Part shown: positions 1 through 12,439 of the stretch, piece by piece
Numbering within the stretch: the first letter of the stretch is position 1
Layout of the letters: every line of letters begins with the position of its first letter
NCBI GenBank assembly: GCA_003550305.1
Contig: QKYT01000128.1
Span: forward strand, 50,128 to 77,233
Direction of reading: 5' to 3'
DNA length: 27,106 bases
From: Glomus cerebriforme
Taxonomy: Eukaryota > Glomeromycota > Glomeromycetes > Glomerales > Glomeraceae
Made by a program: the position numbers and the translations under genes
Notes under the pieces: model-generated
Databases searched by the model: none
Told to the model about the DNA's origin: nothing
The model's input: only the letters and a program-made list of their open reading frames with translations

Positions 1-92
1 TAATAATTACAAAATTTACTATCCTAACCGCTCTTTAACGACTAAGTATTTNGATTGTACTTAAAAAATTACGTATAATTATCTATTTAGAA

Positions 93-132
93 TTGATCTT
101 GAGAAACATAAAAACTTGCATCTCNNGATCAA
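93..132. repeat. Short perfect inverted repeat
   Basis: TTGATCTTGAGA at 93-104 is mirrored by TCTCNNGATCAA at 121-132, with a 16-nt loop. All ten called positions match, and the two N positions fall where AA would complete the stem. The function is unknown; it could be the end of a small transposon relic. Confidence 0.5.
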
Positions 133-1002
133 GGTCAAAAAAATANNTAAAAGTCNGTCATATATAAAGTTTTTGTACAAGTGCTATACTACAAAGAAAA
201 GTATAGGAATGAGTAGNCAGAAACTTCTGAATTGAAAAGTTCTTAAGGCTTTTTGGTGCNTTGGTTGAAACAATATTGCGTTACATTAGACTGTTCATTC
301 GTGATTATTACTATTACACAAAATTTTAATTAGTGATTGACAAGTGATCTGACATTTCCACTGACTGTTACTATTAGACAAATTATATATATTATTAATA
401 AAATTCTTATATTCAGATTTATTTACTGTCTTCAATTCTTATTACTCACAGATTTTCAACTGGATTATTTATTTTCACCTATCTTCACATTATGCAAACA
501 TGTCCTAGGTCTTTCATAGATTACGGTTAACTGTATTATTATTTACCTAAGCTTTATTAATTTCAAACACCTTAAATTCGCATTAAGGGAATCTCAAATC
601 ACAGATTTTTATACTTACTTAAATTCATCAGATCTTTTTAAGAATCTCATTCATATGGTGTTAAGAAAAAGCCAGATGAGAATTTTATTATATACCATTA
701 TCACTTTTTTAGCATTCTCTGACTTCCAATGATCTTAAATTCGATCCTTATAGTCTATATATTAAGATCCTAGCTTATATAGTTTACAGAAAGTTGTCAT
801 TATCTTTACCTTCAATTAAAGTTAACATCTGGACTATTAAAGGATCAGATTCTTCTTTTTATGACATTATCTTTTAAGATTATCCTGATGACATTCTCAA
901 ATTATCCTGATTTGTCTTTAAATACCATTTTTTTATGCAGTTCAATTCATTACTTCTGATTATAATAATATTTTGAATTAGCAGCAGTTTAAACATAATT
1001 CA

Positions 1003-1380
1003 CAACTCACTACAAAAGGAAGAATTCCTGATACTTTTACTTTTCTCCAACTCATCAATCAATGCTTTTTGATGTTCTTCTCACTATCAATACATATTAG
1101 TTTATATACATAACCTTTATCCAATTTATATTCTTCATGAGTTAAGAGAAAAAAAGAATAGATCAGATCACTCATACCTTCACTCCTTTTCTATGAGTAT
1201 ATTAATTTGAAATAGGATGATGATATAGTCAAAATCGATCATTATAATACTTATACCAATTTCAACATTTTAAGAAATTCTATTCTGACTCTTAAGCTTT
1301 GTATCAGCATTTGTGATTTGAATTTTATTTACTTACAATTTAACTCTTATCAATCCATTCAAAATGTCAATTTTTAGCAA
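1003..1380 (-). pseudogene. Decayed coding relic, unidentified
   Basis: On the minus strand a frame is open for about 43 codons from 1190 to 1062 and includes a stretch reading HEEYKLDKGYVYKLICID. A one-base shift near 1078 continues into another open frame (EEHQKALIDELEKSKS) that ends near 1003. Upstream, 1380-1200 also reads as mostly open minus-strand frames broken by only a few stops, which is unusual for sequence this AT-rich. This looks like a mutated former coding region, probably from a transposon. I do not recognise the family, and chance open frames cannot be excluded. Confidence 0.25.
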
Positions 1381-2134
1381 ATAGATTGTATTTACAAACT
1401 CTTTCTAGCATTAAAAAGTTACAAAACTTACCCTACAGGATACTCTAAAGGTATTTATATGGGCAGAGATATCCTATTACTACAAATCATACTTCAGAAC
1501 TTTCACTTAAAAGACAAAATACTTATTTTCAATCAAATTTCTGATGGAAATACTGTAAATATTTTGTTTTAGCTCTAGTATCTTCATGAATCCTTAGATG
1601 TCACTCATTTCAGTATATTTACTAATAGTTCGTTAAAACCTTCTGTAGTAAATGGCTGCAAGATAAGTATAGTTAAGTCAATATGAATTATCTGATTATT
1701 AGATTTTCTTGGTATATTCACAACTGGCCTTTATCTATTAGAGCTAAAATTGAAGACATATTATCCATTCTTTTAACTATACTAAGTTCTTTCTATATTA
1801 CTCTACATACAAATAGTAAGATTGCAATTGATGTGATTAATAGTTTTAGATTCTTATTAAATAGTATTATGTTAAATTACATTATTGTATTATGTCAGTT
1901 ATAATTCAATTTTGCGAAAAAGTATAACTGATATTAATACAATAAATACAATTAACTTATTGCGAAAAAAAAAATTAATTTTAGCTAAAATTAGTAAATT
2001 ATAATTCAGGTATTTTCTTTTTTAAAAATAGCAATTTTATAAAATAAAATTTTCAACTTTTGCATATAATTCTAAATTTCTAAAAAAGAAATTTAAATTA
2101 TATTCTGATTAAAAATATTTATAACTAAAATTAT

Positions 2135-2316
2135 AGTGATTATATAGAAGTTTAATTATTAATAAAAATAATATGTATATTTGAAATTATAAGATGATAG
2201 TAATTATAGCTGATTTGTGATTATAAAGAAGTAATTTAAAACTGTTTTTTAAAATTGGGTACTTATAAAAAGATGTATTTATATAAAGGATGATTATATA
2301 AAAATCTAACTGTAAC
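2135..2316. repeat. Subterminal-repeat relic related to the downstream MITE
   Basis: The motif tgattatatagaagttta (from 2137) and its variants near 2218 and 2291 match the ends of the MITE at 23292-23496, read in reverse. The last copy continues into aaaatctaactgtaac, like the MITE right end. The copies lie in direct orientation and are degenerate, so this is probably a decayed family member or a fragment carrying its subterminal repeats. In sequence this AT-rich some similarity is expected by chance. Confidence 0.35.
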
Positions 2317-2814
2317 TTAATTTTTTTATTAATATTTGATATTTTATTATTAAAAAAATTTACTGCACTAATAATACATGTAAAATTGGTAGATAATTAA
2401 GATGATTTGTTTTATTATTCTAATAGGCTTAAACTTGCAAACTTAAAAATATATACTAGTTTTAATACATTTAAATTGAATGCAAAATTTTTATACTTCA
2501 GAGTAATCCAAATCAAATATATATATTTTTTGTCTCAAAAATATTCTAAAATAATAGCAAGGTTAGATATAAATTTTACAAACTTGTTTGAAATGCTACT
2601 ACCCAGTAATTTCATACTAGAGTAAAAAATTTTGATTAATCCGGGATCACCTAATCCGTTAAGTCAAATTCTTATGGAGTGTAATTTAATTATTATGAAT
2701 AAGAAAAAAAAAAAAAAAAAAGCAAATTGATGATTTGAACAACAATAATCACGAGTTGTGTAACACTTCATTGCTCATATTTCACTCTAATCATTCTCTA
2801 CAAAGTAAATAACA

Positions 2815-4702
2815 ATGTTTGACCCTAAGTTCGAAATCAAAAAACTTCCACTTTCCGAAAATCTCTTGCGTTATTACCGGGAAAGATGCGGTAATGTTAC
2901 AATTTTTATTAAATTAAAATATTCAAAAAAATTCATAATACGTATTAATTCTTTTAGAGACAGCGGAACAAGAATACAATGACGCGATTGACGCGATTGA
3001 TAAATGTAAAACATCTCATGAAGAACATTATAAGTTGACATGGGATCTTCAACAACATTTACAAGAAATCGCAGATTTACAAAAAGATCTTAGCGAGACG
3101 CAATTGTTTTTAACAGAAGAACGAAGACGTTTCATGAAAGTAGTTGCCGAGAATGACGATCTAAGAGGTGTGAATTACGAAAGTTAGACGCGTTATGTAT
3201 TGAACCTTCTAAAAAATTTACTTTAATTTATCGAACAGTCCAAGAGTTGCAGGATCGTAGGAAAATTCAATATTTATTATCAATCACTGGACCCTTAAAA
3301 CAGGATGATTATTTAATAAGCTCAAAAGAGTCTCAAGTAAATATCACTTTTATTATATTATATATATATATGTTTCTATAATAATATAGTCATTTAGGGT
3401 TCTAGGGTTAAAGACCCACAAGATAATGAGAGAGAATCATTAAAGCTGATGGTGAAATCTTTGCAGTCCCAACTTGAAGAACAGGTTTATTTCAATTGCA
3501 AATGTTAATTCAATTTATTACAAATTGTTTTATAATTGAACTGATATATTTTTGTTTTCCAAGAGGCATGGGTATGATGAAATTATAGAGAATCTAAAGT
3601 TGAATCATCAGGCTTGTATAGAGGAGGAGACTAGACGGCGTCAGCGAGATGCTAACAAAATACAAGAACTAACAAAAAAACTTCAACGAACAGAAAATGT
3701 ATTTCGCGAAAATACAAAAGGTCGTTTTTTATTTGTATTAGTTTTTTAATATTAATCGAATTAACTAACATATAAATTTATATTTTGCAGAAATACTTCA
3801 GCTCAAAAAGGACAAGATGACAGAAGAGCGAAGAATTAATGAAGAATTAGCCTCTTTATTACAAGAATTTGGCGACTTGAATGCTAAATACCGCGTAGAA
3901 AAAGAAAGAAATGATGCAATCGAACTGGTAATTAAATTATTATATATTCATAACTAGTGAAACTGAATTAAATCACATTATATATATATATAGGAAATCG
4001 AATCAAAAATTGCTACAAAATATGATTCTTTAATTAGCGAACTTAGTCAGCAAAATGATCAATTTGAAGGAGAGCTTAAATTGATAAAAGTGAGTTAATT
4101 AATCCATAATTTTTTGCTTGTATTTTTTTTATATTAAGTTTTAAATTTTTACTAGTCAGAGAAAGAACAATACGAGGAATCTTCAAAACGCAAAATTCAA
4201 ATACTTCAGAAAAAAGTTGAAATGCTTACAAATAAGTAAATATTAATCTTAATAACTATTATATAATGTATGAATATATTATGCATTAGTTATAATAATA
4301 TATATTGTTTTTTAGTTACAACAATATGAAAAAGCGACGGAATTACGATTTTGAAGGGTTCTCTAATGATATCGCTATGTTGAGAAAACAACTTAAAGGA
4401 TTGGAAAAACAGATATTGAAATATGCTCCATACGATGAACAAGAGTATCATTTAATGAACATAGGTAACGTTGAAATCTAATTTTTAAATTCTTGCATAT
4501 ATCAACTGATTGTTTATTATGCTTTTTTAGTCAGAGAAACTGAAAGACAGATAGATAATGTTTCGAATGAACTACGAACGCTGAAGGTAAAGCAATCTTT
4601 TCGTAATAGAAATTACGTATTCACATTAACTATATTCATTTGTAAATTATTTTTTAGACTCCATATGCAACAGAAAAAGAAGCAAGAGAATGGGTTTTTT
4701 AA
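2815..4702 (+). CDS. CCDC77-like coiled-coil centrosomal protein
   Basis: The model has 11 exons: 2815-2890, 2958-3167, 3239-3336, 3398-3484, 3564-3720, 3791-3927, 3994-4089, 4156-4235, 4316-4464, 4531-4586 and 4658-4702. The spliced product is 396 aa; human CCDC77 is about 488. The N-terminus KLPLSENLLRYYRERC, then AENDDLRVQELQDRRKIQYL, and mid-protein RDANKIQELTKKL match the conserved blocks of the CCDC77 family as I know them. Nearly the whole protein is Glu/Lys/Gln-rich heptad-like coiled coil, with no catalytic domain or membrane segment. In animals CCDC77 is found at centrosomes; a spindle-pole or cytoskeletal role here is inference. The frame appears to break at 3168, but a 71-nt intron with a GTGTGA donor restores homology exactly. 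The gene converges with pyruvate kinase. A homolog in a fungal lineage without flagella would be notable. Confidence 0.8.
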
Positions 4703-4738
4703 TTCGTATGTTTATTTCCAATAATACATTATTTTGTA

Positions 4739-4744
4739 AATAAA
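4739..4744 (+). terminator. Poly(A) signal for the CCDC77-like gene
   Basis: AATAAA lies 37 nt after the stop codon, a plausible position for a fungal polyadenylation element. The motif alone is weak evidence in AT-rich DNA. Confidence 0.4.
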
Positions 4745-4913
4745 ACAAAATGACATTTTGCAAAAAGTTAAGTTTGATGGGTGACATGAATAAAAATTAT
4801 TTAATTATACATACTACAAGTTATATAGTTAATTGTTTAATGTTGTTATTAATAATATATCGTAACACAATTAACACACAAGAATATAATTGATAAAGTT
4901 TACTTAAATGTAA

Positions 4914-4943
<30 letters not shown>
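4914..4943. repeat. (AAT)10 microsatellite
   Basis: Ten perfect AAT units sit between the 3' ends of two convergent genes, just beyond the pyruvate kinase stop. It is a simple repeat and likely length-polymorphic between isolates. Confidence 0.95.
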
Positions 4944-4947
<4 letters not shown>

Positions 4948-4978
4948 TAAAAGAATAAAAAAGATGGAAGATAATCTA

Positions 4979-7210
<2,232 letters not shown>

Positions 7211-7999
7211 AGTTAATGTTTTTGTTATTTTGGGTTCAAAGGAAGAGTTCGTGTTTCTGTTAACAACTAAAAAGATTCAAGATTTATATTCTTTTTTAGG
7301 GTGATACGATCTTGTACTACTTTGGAATAATCTTTCTTATCAGTGTAATCGATTTCTTATTTGGCAAAGTGAAATAAAGTAATTTACCTATTTTGTTTAA
7401 CTTTGAAAGAAACAAGATTATTCTGTTATCAAATTTATCATTGCAATGCACGTGCACAAAGAATTATGATAAAAGGAATTTGCCGACATTCAAAAAAAAA
7501 AAATGTACTGATCAGATGATCCAAACATCCGTCGGGGTTAACCATTCATTATCTAATGTTTTTTCCGCAGATTTCTTTCATCTAGCAATGTGATTGATAA
7601 AGTTTTGCTTTGAAAGATGTAATAAAGTAGGCAAGTAGAAATCAACGTAACAGACTCTATAGTTACATATACAATGTTTTTTATATTACAATCTGTTAAA
7701 TATGTAAACGAATCAAACGAAAGTTAAGCGCTACAATTATACTCTATAAAAAGTATATTAATACATATATACTGTATGCGAAATATTTTTTATTAAAATG
7801 TGATGCCAAAATTTAAGTGAAATTCGTTCCAAAAATAATATTATGCCATGTCTGTCAGCCATGATTATCCGTTGGCGTAGTTTTTGATTTAAGTCACATG
7901 AATTTTCGATAAAACTGAGATAAATAGTAAAAAAAAATTTTTCTCCTCCTTTTCCATTGGTGTATAAACAAGAGGTTATTGGACAAGACTTGTTTCGCC
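7211..7999. promoter_or_regulatory. Divergent promoter region, pyruvate kinase / eL39
   Basis: This 789-bp gap separates the starts of pyruvate kinase (minus) and eL39 (plus), so it must carry both promoters. Towards eL39 there is a pyrimidine tract (about 7938-7954), a CCATTGG box (about 7954-7960), a TATAAA at 7963-7968, and AAGTCACA at 7891-7898, one base from the ribosomal-protein HomolD box CAGTCACA. None is proven. An open frame at 7393-7593 shows no recognisable family and overlaps a poly-A run, so I do not call it a gene. Confidence 0.5.
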
Positions 8000-8557
8000 A
8001 TGGTACTTTTTTTTTATTATATTTTTTTGGGTTGATTATGTTGTTTATAGAGAGTTTAGAAAGTTTGAAAGGGTTGGTTGATTTTTATTAAAAACATTGA
8101 TCGAAGAGGATGAAATATTATTGAATGTGGGAAAGTTATCGGTTAAACAAGTATTATTAAGTAGTGTTCCAAGAGGTGGTTGACTGATTTATATTTTTCA
8201 AGGAAAATTTCGATAATATTTATTATCAATTTAATTTTGAATCGAAATCAAGTTTCAAAATGGATATCTAAAAAAATTCATCTAATCAAAATTCTTAAAA
8301 ATGCATAATTTAGCCTTCTCACAAAACTTACAGAATCAAACGAGTCCTCGGTAAAAAACAAAAACAGAATCGTCCAATCCCTCAATGGATTCGTCTTCGT
8401 ACTGGAAACACGATTCGGTAAACATAAATTATCTTATTTTCGCTTGAATCAATTCAAGTACCATCAGAGAATATATTCATTAACTAACTTAATTTTTAAT
8501 AAATATAGATATAACGCTAAACGTCGCCACTGGCGTCGTACCAAACTTAACATTTAA
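8000..8557 (+). CDS. 60S ribosomal protein eL39 (L39)
   Basis: This is a small basic protein of the large ribosomal subunit, lining the nascent-peptide exit tunnel. Exons are 8000-8002, 8314-8417 and 8509-8557, giving 51 aa, the normal family length. The body reads [18 protein letters not shown], then [19 protein letters not shown] and [12 protein letters not shown] at the C-terminus, close to animal and fungal eL39. The conserved part begins directly at an acceptor with no in-frame ATG. The start is supplied by an ATG at 8000-8002 followed at once by a GTACTT donor, so the first coding exon is exactly the start codon. The 311-nt first intron is long for this window. An intron at or just after the start codon is common in fungal ribosomal protein genes. 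Confidence 0.94.
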
Positions 8558-9184
8558 ATTCAAATTTAATCATGAATTAAAAATTATATCTCAAAATTTT
8601 CATTATTCACTCTTCAAAAAAAAAATTTTTAATTTCATATTTCTCAAATGAATTTAATAAAATTTAATTAGTCGTACATTTTGTTGCTTCAGTATTAAAA
8701 AAAAAGTAAGTTGTTAAAAATAATGCATCGTGATTTTTTTTATAATTTTTCACATTTTTTAAAAATTTTTTAAATTATAATAATACATAAAAACAGTTTT
8801 ATTTACCATTTAAAATAAAAATATAAACAAATTCTTTCATAAGAAAAATTTAATAAAGACTTAAGATGCATGCTATATGTATTTTTGTATTTTTGTAATA
8901 TGGAGTATGATTAAAAGAAATTTTCAAGAAAAAAATGCTATTAAATATATATACACTCACACACATATATATATTTTAAAGAAAGAAAATACAAATAATG
9001 AAATAACTAACGAAATCAAAAAATAAATAATATACACCTATTCATCTCCGTAAAGAAAAATTCACGTCCTCTTCTAGTCAATGTTACATCCAGGTTATAA
9101 TAATTTATCAGTTAAATACAAACAAAATAAAGCAAATAGCTATAAAGTTACAAATATACAGAAGAGTTTCTCTTTTTCCATTTT
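8558..9184. other. Convergent 3' intergenic region
   Basis: No gene is visible. This AT-rich stretch separates the 3' ends of eL39 and PDK1. AATAAA at 8656-8661 is a candidate poly(A) signal for eL39. An AT/AC-rich simple repeat lies around 8945-8980. Confidence 0.6.
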
Positions 9185-11687
9185 CTAAAACATTTCACCA
9201 TAATTAGCTACCAGCAATTCATTTATCTTGGTAACCCATTCATTAGCTGCGTTATTGGGATCTTCAAAATAATATGTTTTTCGAGGCTATCAAAAGAAAA
9301 AAATTTAAATGGATATATAAATTTACAGTCAATTCCAATCATATATAAAATAATAAAATAATGTCAAGGGATCTTTGCATAAACATACCGTGTGAATAAA
9401 GAAATTTCTTTTGTTTTTTAGTTCAACCACCATCCTTGAACTCCAATATATCTCTCCTTTTTGTGAATTTTTTTCTTGGTCAACGTATATTAATCTTGGA
9501 AAATCGGTTAAAATCAATGTGCGTTTTTTTGAAAAAAATCCCTTGCGCTTATTGATTGGTCCCGTTTTAATAATCAGTTCGGATTTAAGAATAAATGGAA
9601 TCCTTTTTTCCCGAAGGAATAAATAAAAATAGTAATAAACCTTAACAAATTATAAAGTAAAAAAGGACAAAAAAATCAAAGTTTGGTTATAGATCTTACC
9701 ATTGCGCAGATGTTCGCTTTTGTTCTTCCAATTTCTTAACTTTTTCAGGATCTACTTTATCTGACGAATCGTCCCCACCTGCCCAACTTTCTAGTCTAAA
9801 TGGATCATTTTGTTTAAGACCAGTAGCAATAGGACTACCGTTAGCTTCTCCGCTACGATCAGAAAGTTTGCGTAAATACGCATTTGTGGGTGTTCGAAAT
9901 TCTGGATCATCATGTTGTGGATTTGGTGGAAGGTATGGAAGTAAACGCGGTGCAGGTTGTTGCCATAATGCATCCCAATCTATGCCCTGGAAGAAAGAAT
10001 GAGCTTTTAGTCGCTCAACTCCACCTTTACCAGCAGAACCAAGTCGCTCTGATGGATTCAGTACCTATTATTAAATTAAAAATTAATGATTATGAAACAA
10101 ATACTTTAAGTATACATATACAATAAATGTATTAATAAAATGGTTGTATTTAATAAATTTACCAATAATTTCTGAACTAAATCTTTTGCAATCGGAGGAA
10201 ATCCATCAGGGAATGAATATTCTAAATTGACAATCCTTTGAAAAGTTCTATATTCATTGGTTCCCTTAAACGGTGGACGTCCCGCTATCAGTTGATATAT
10301 AATACAACCGAGAGCCCAAAAGTCTGAACTATTGTTGCATTATAAGGTTTAAAAAAATGTGATTTAATATGAGGTAATATAAATTAAAAATTAACCAGTT
10401 AAATACAAACCTTTTACATGCTGCCTTTTCCTTTAATAATTCGGGACTAACATATTCTGCGGTACCGACAAAGGAATTTGCCCTATCGTCTATAATTTGA
10501 ATGATGGAAAGATAAATAAATAAGTAATATAAAAACTTTAAGTTCATTAATTATGTCTATATCTAACCTTCTTCGCCATCAGCGTTTTGTTCTAATATTT
10601 TTGCAGTACCAAAATCGGTGACTTTTACGTGCATTTTATCGTCTAATAATATGCTTTAATAATAATATAATATGTTAGATGTATTTTTTTTTTATAAAAC
10701 AACTAATTTCTTGCAATTTATAAACTTACTTTTCGGGTTTAAGATCTCTGCCAAATAATAAAATAAATAATTAATTATAATTATCTGTTATGGAAAAAAA
10801 TCCGTAAATTTCCGCTGATAAATATTTATTACCTGTGAATTACACCTTGTGAATGCATGTATTCTATCGCTGAAAGAATTTGAGAAGCATAATATTGAGT
10901 ACAATTCAGGTCAAAAGAACCAAGCTAAAGGAAAGAACATGAATTTTTTTACGCATTAATAATCTGAAAAAATTATGTTGAATAATAATGATGAATTTTA
11001 ATTACCTTTTTAATGAAGGTTAGAAGTTCGCCATTTTTCGCGTGATCCAATACAAAATCTATAATTAGAAGTTAAGGATTATCCAATAGTTGAAATTATA
11101 ATGTTTAAAAACGACGCGACATATCAATCAAAGACATATCAGGATACATAAACTATCGGGATCTTGGAATGTATAATAAAGTCGTACAATTCCAGGATGA
11201 TTCATCTTATTAAGCGTATTCTTTTCGATATTAACGTATTTTACTTTTTTTTCTTTGATTATATGCTTCTTATCAAGAATTTTTACTGCATATTCACGAC
11301 CATTTGAACGGTCTCTAGCAGAAACAACCTGCAAGATTGGTAAATTAGAGTATAAAAAAAAATTAGTTACATTCTTATGAGAAACTAAATAAAATTTTTA
11401 TCTAACATGAAGGATCTAAACGACAGAAAAACTCGTAGATTCCCGCATACCGTAGAGTATGAACCTTCACCAAGGGTTTTACCAAATTCAAAATCTTTCA
11501 CACCTTTCTTTCTCACGGAAGAAGTATGAGAAAGTTGGGCCTTCGAGGTTTGTTGACTATTGTCACTATTGGTTCTCGGAAGTGTTGGTGTAGGTGGTTG
11601 AGAGCGTTGGCCAGCTGAAGCACGAATACCCTCTTTAGGCGCACCATTAGTTAATGGGTAAGGATTTATGCTATTGCCTGAAGACAT
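9185..11687 (-). CDS. 3-phosphoinositide-dependent kinase 1 (Pkh/Ksg1 type), apparent frameshift
   Basis: This Ser/Thr kinase phosphorylates the activation loop of AGC kinases. In transcript order the exons are 11687-11451, 11328-11148, 11058-11006, 10924-10833, 10747-10730, 10653-10568, 10489-10411, 10328-10163, 10064-9700, 9603-9389 and 9286-9185. The length is about 530 aa if one extra base is discounted (human 556). Residues 1-60 are Ser/Pro/Thr-rich and likely disordered. The Gly loop LGEGSYSTV is at 72-80, catalytic Lys95 in YAVKIL, HRDLKPEN at 187-194 and DFG at 207-209. The PDK1 hallmark activation loop ANSFVGTAEYVSPELL carries Ser228 as the autophosphorylation site. A PH domain follows (TGPINKRKG, LIYVDQEKNSQKGEIYWS, FFIHTPRKTYYFEDP, NEWVTKI). 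One extra base in a GGGG run (9540-9543) breaks the frame inside the PH domain. Exon 5 is only 18 nt. Confidence 0.94.
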
Positions 11688-12439
11688 CGGAATTTGCTTT
11701 TAGAGTCAGTCTCGAAGATGAAAGCAAGAAAAAGTTATTGAAGGAAGATAAGTTAAAAAAAGTGTGTATAATAAATAAAATAATACTTTATTACAGTACA
11801 ATTAAATATGATGAATGATAGCGCAGAATTATATAGATAGACATGTGATAACGGATTTAATTAAAATGTGAAATCTCCTATTAATTGAACTTACAAAAAT
11901 GTATGCACGAAACAGAACCACCAAAAAACACGTACAAAGTAACAGATAAGTTTTAATTTACATATATAGATTATTGATTTACATATATTTCATATGTCTG
12001 AATTACAAATGATTGAAAATGATTGCTTTCGTTTGTTCAGGAGAGGAACGCGTGCGGAAAAAAATTTACCTAAATTTTCATTTAATCCTACACTTACACA
12101 AAAATCATATCACTCTACTGCATTCATTCTCAAATTTCAATAAAAAAAAATTTTTTCATCCTCATGTCAGCAATCCACATTTCCACGTTTAAAATAAAGA
12201 ACTAAACTTAATAATTCTTCTTACTACTATATCTGTCTAAACACTCACACGATTGCCTTATTAGTTTAGTACCTGAAATGTCAGACAATATTTTCAGGAT
12301 TTCAATGTTGTGGTACATCAATATGCAACCTATAATAAGTTACAATTTTAAAATTGTCAATGATAAATTTAAAGATTTCTTAAATTAAAATTTATTATAA
12401 TATGTAAATTAGCTTTAAATTTTAATACATATATCGTTA
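11688..12439. other. Intergenic region with PDK1 promoter
   Basis: No gene is visible. The part next to 11687 should hold the PDK1 promoter, and the part next to 12440 the 3' end of the She9/Mdm33 gene. A single ACGCGT (12048-12053), the core of the fungal MCB cell-cycle element, is present, but one copy is weak evidence. Confidence 0.5.

Larger units (their letters stand above)
1..2814. other. Gene-free AT-rich region
   Basis: No intact gene is visible in this 2.8-kb stretch. The longest open frames (337-519 and 1683-1904, plus) are about 60-75 codons, have biased AT-rich composition and resemble no family I recognise. Eight ambiguous bases occur at 52, 125-126, 146-147, 156, 217 and 260, which suggests a collapsed or polymorphic repeat in the assembly. 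The stretch holds a short inverted repeat (93-132), a decayed minus-strand coding relic (about 1003-1380), transposon-like subterminal motifs (2135-2316) and a run of 18 A (2704-2721). The last hundred bases are presumably the promoter of the coiled-coil gene that starts at 2815. Confidence 0.7.

Noticed and set aside
3161..3238. Apparent frameshift in the CCDC77-like gene, where AENDDLR runs into a stop and a second open frame continues downstream.
   Set aside because: A 71-nt intron from GTGTGA (3168) to AACAG (3238) restores frame and gives AENDDLRVQELQDRRKIQ, which matches CCDC77 directly.
8107..8187. Possible C/D-box snoRNA in the first intron of eL39 (AGGATGA near 8107, CTGA at 8184).
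   Set aside because: The C box deviates from RTGATGA, there is no terminal stem, and no clear C'/D' pair or guide is visible.
9884..10126. Plus-strand open frame of 80 codons over PDK1 exon 9.
   Set aside because: It overlaps conserved kinase tail sequence on the minus strand and has no recognisable motif.
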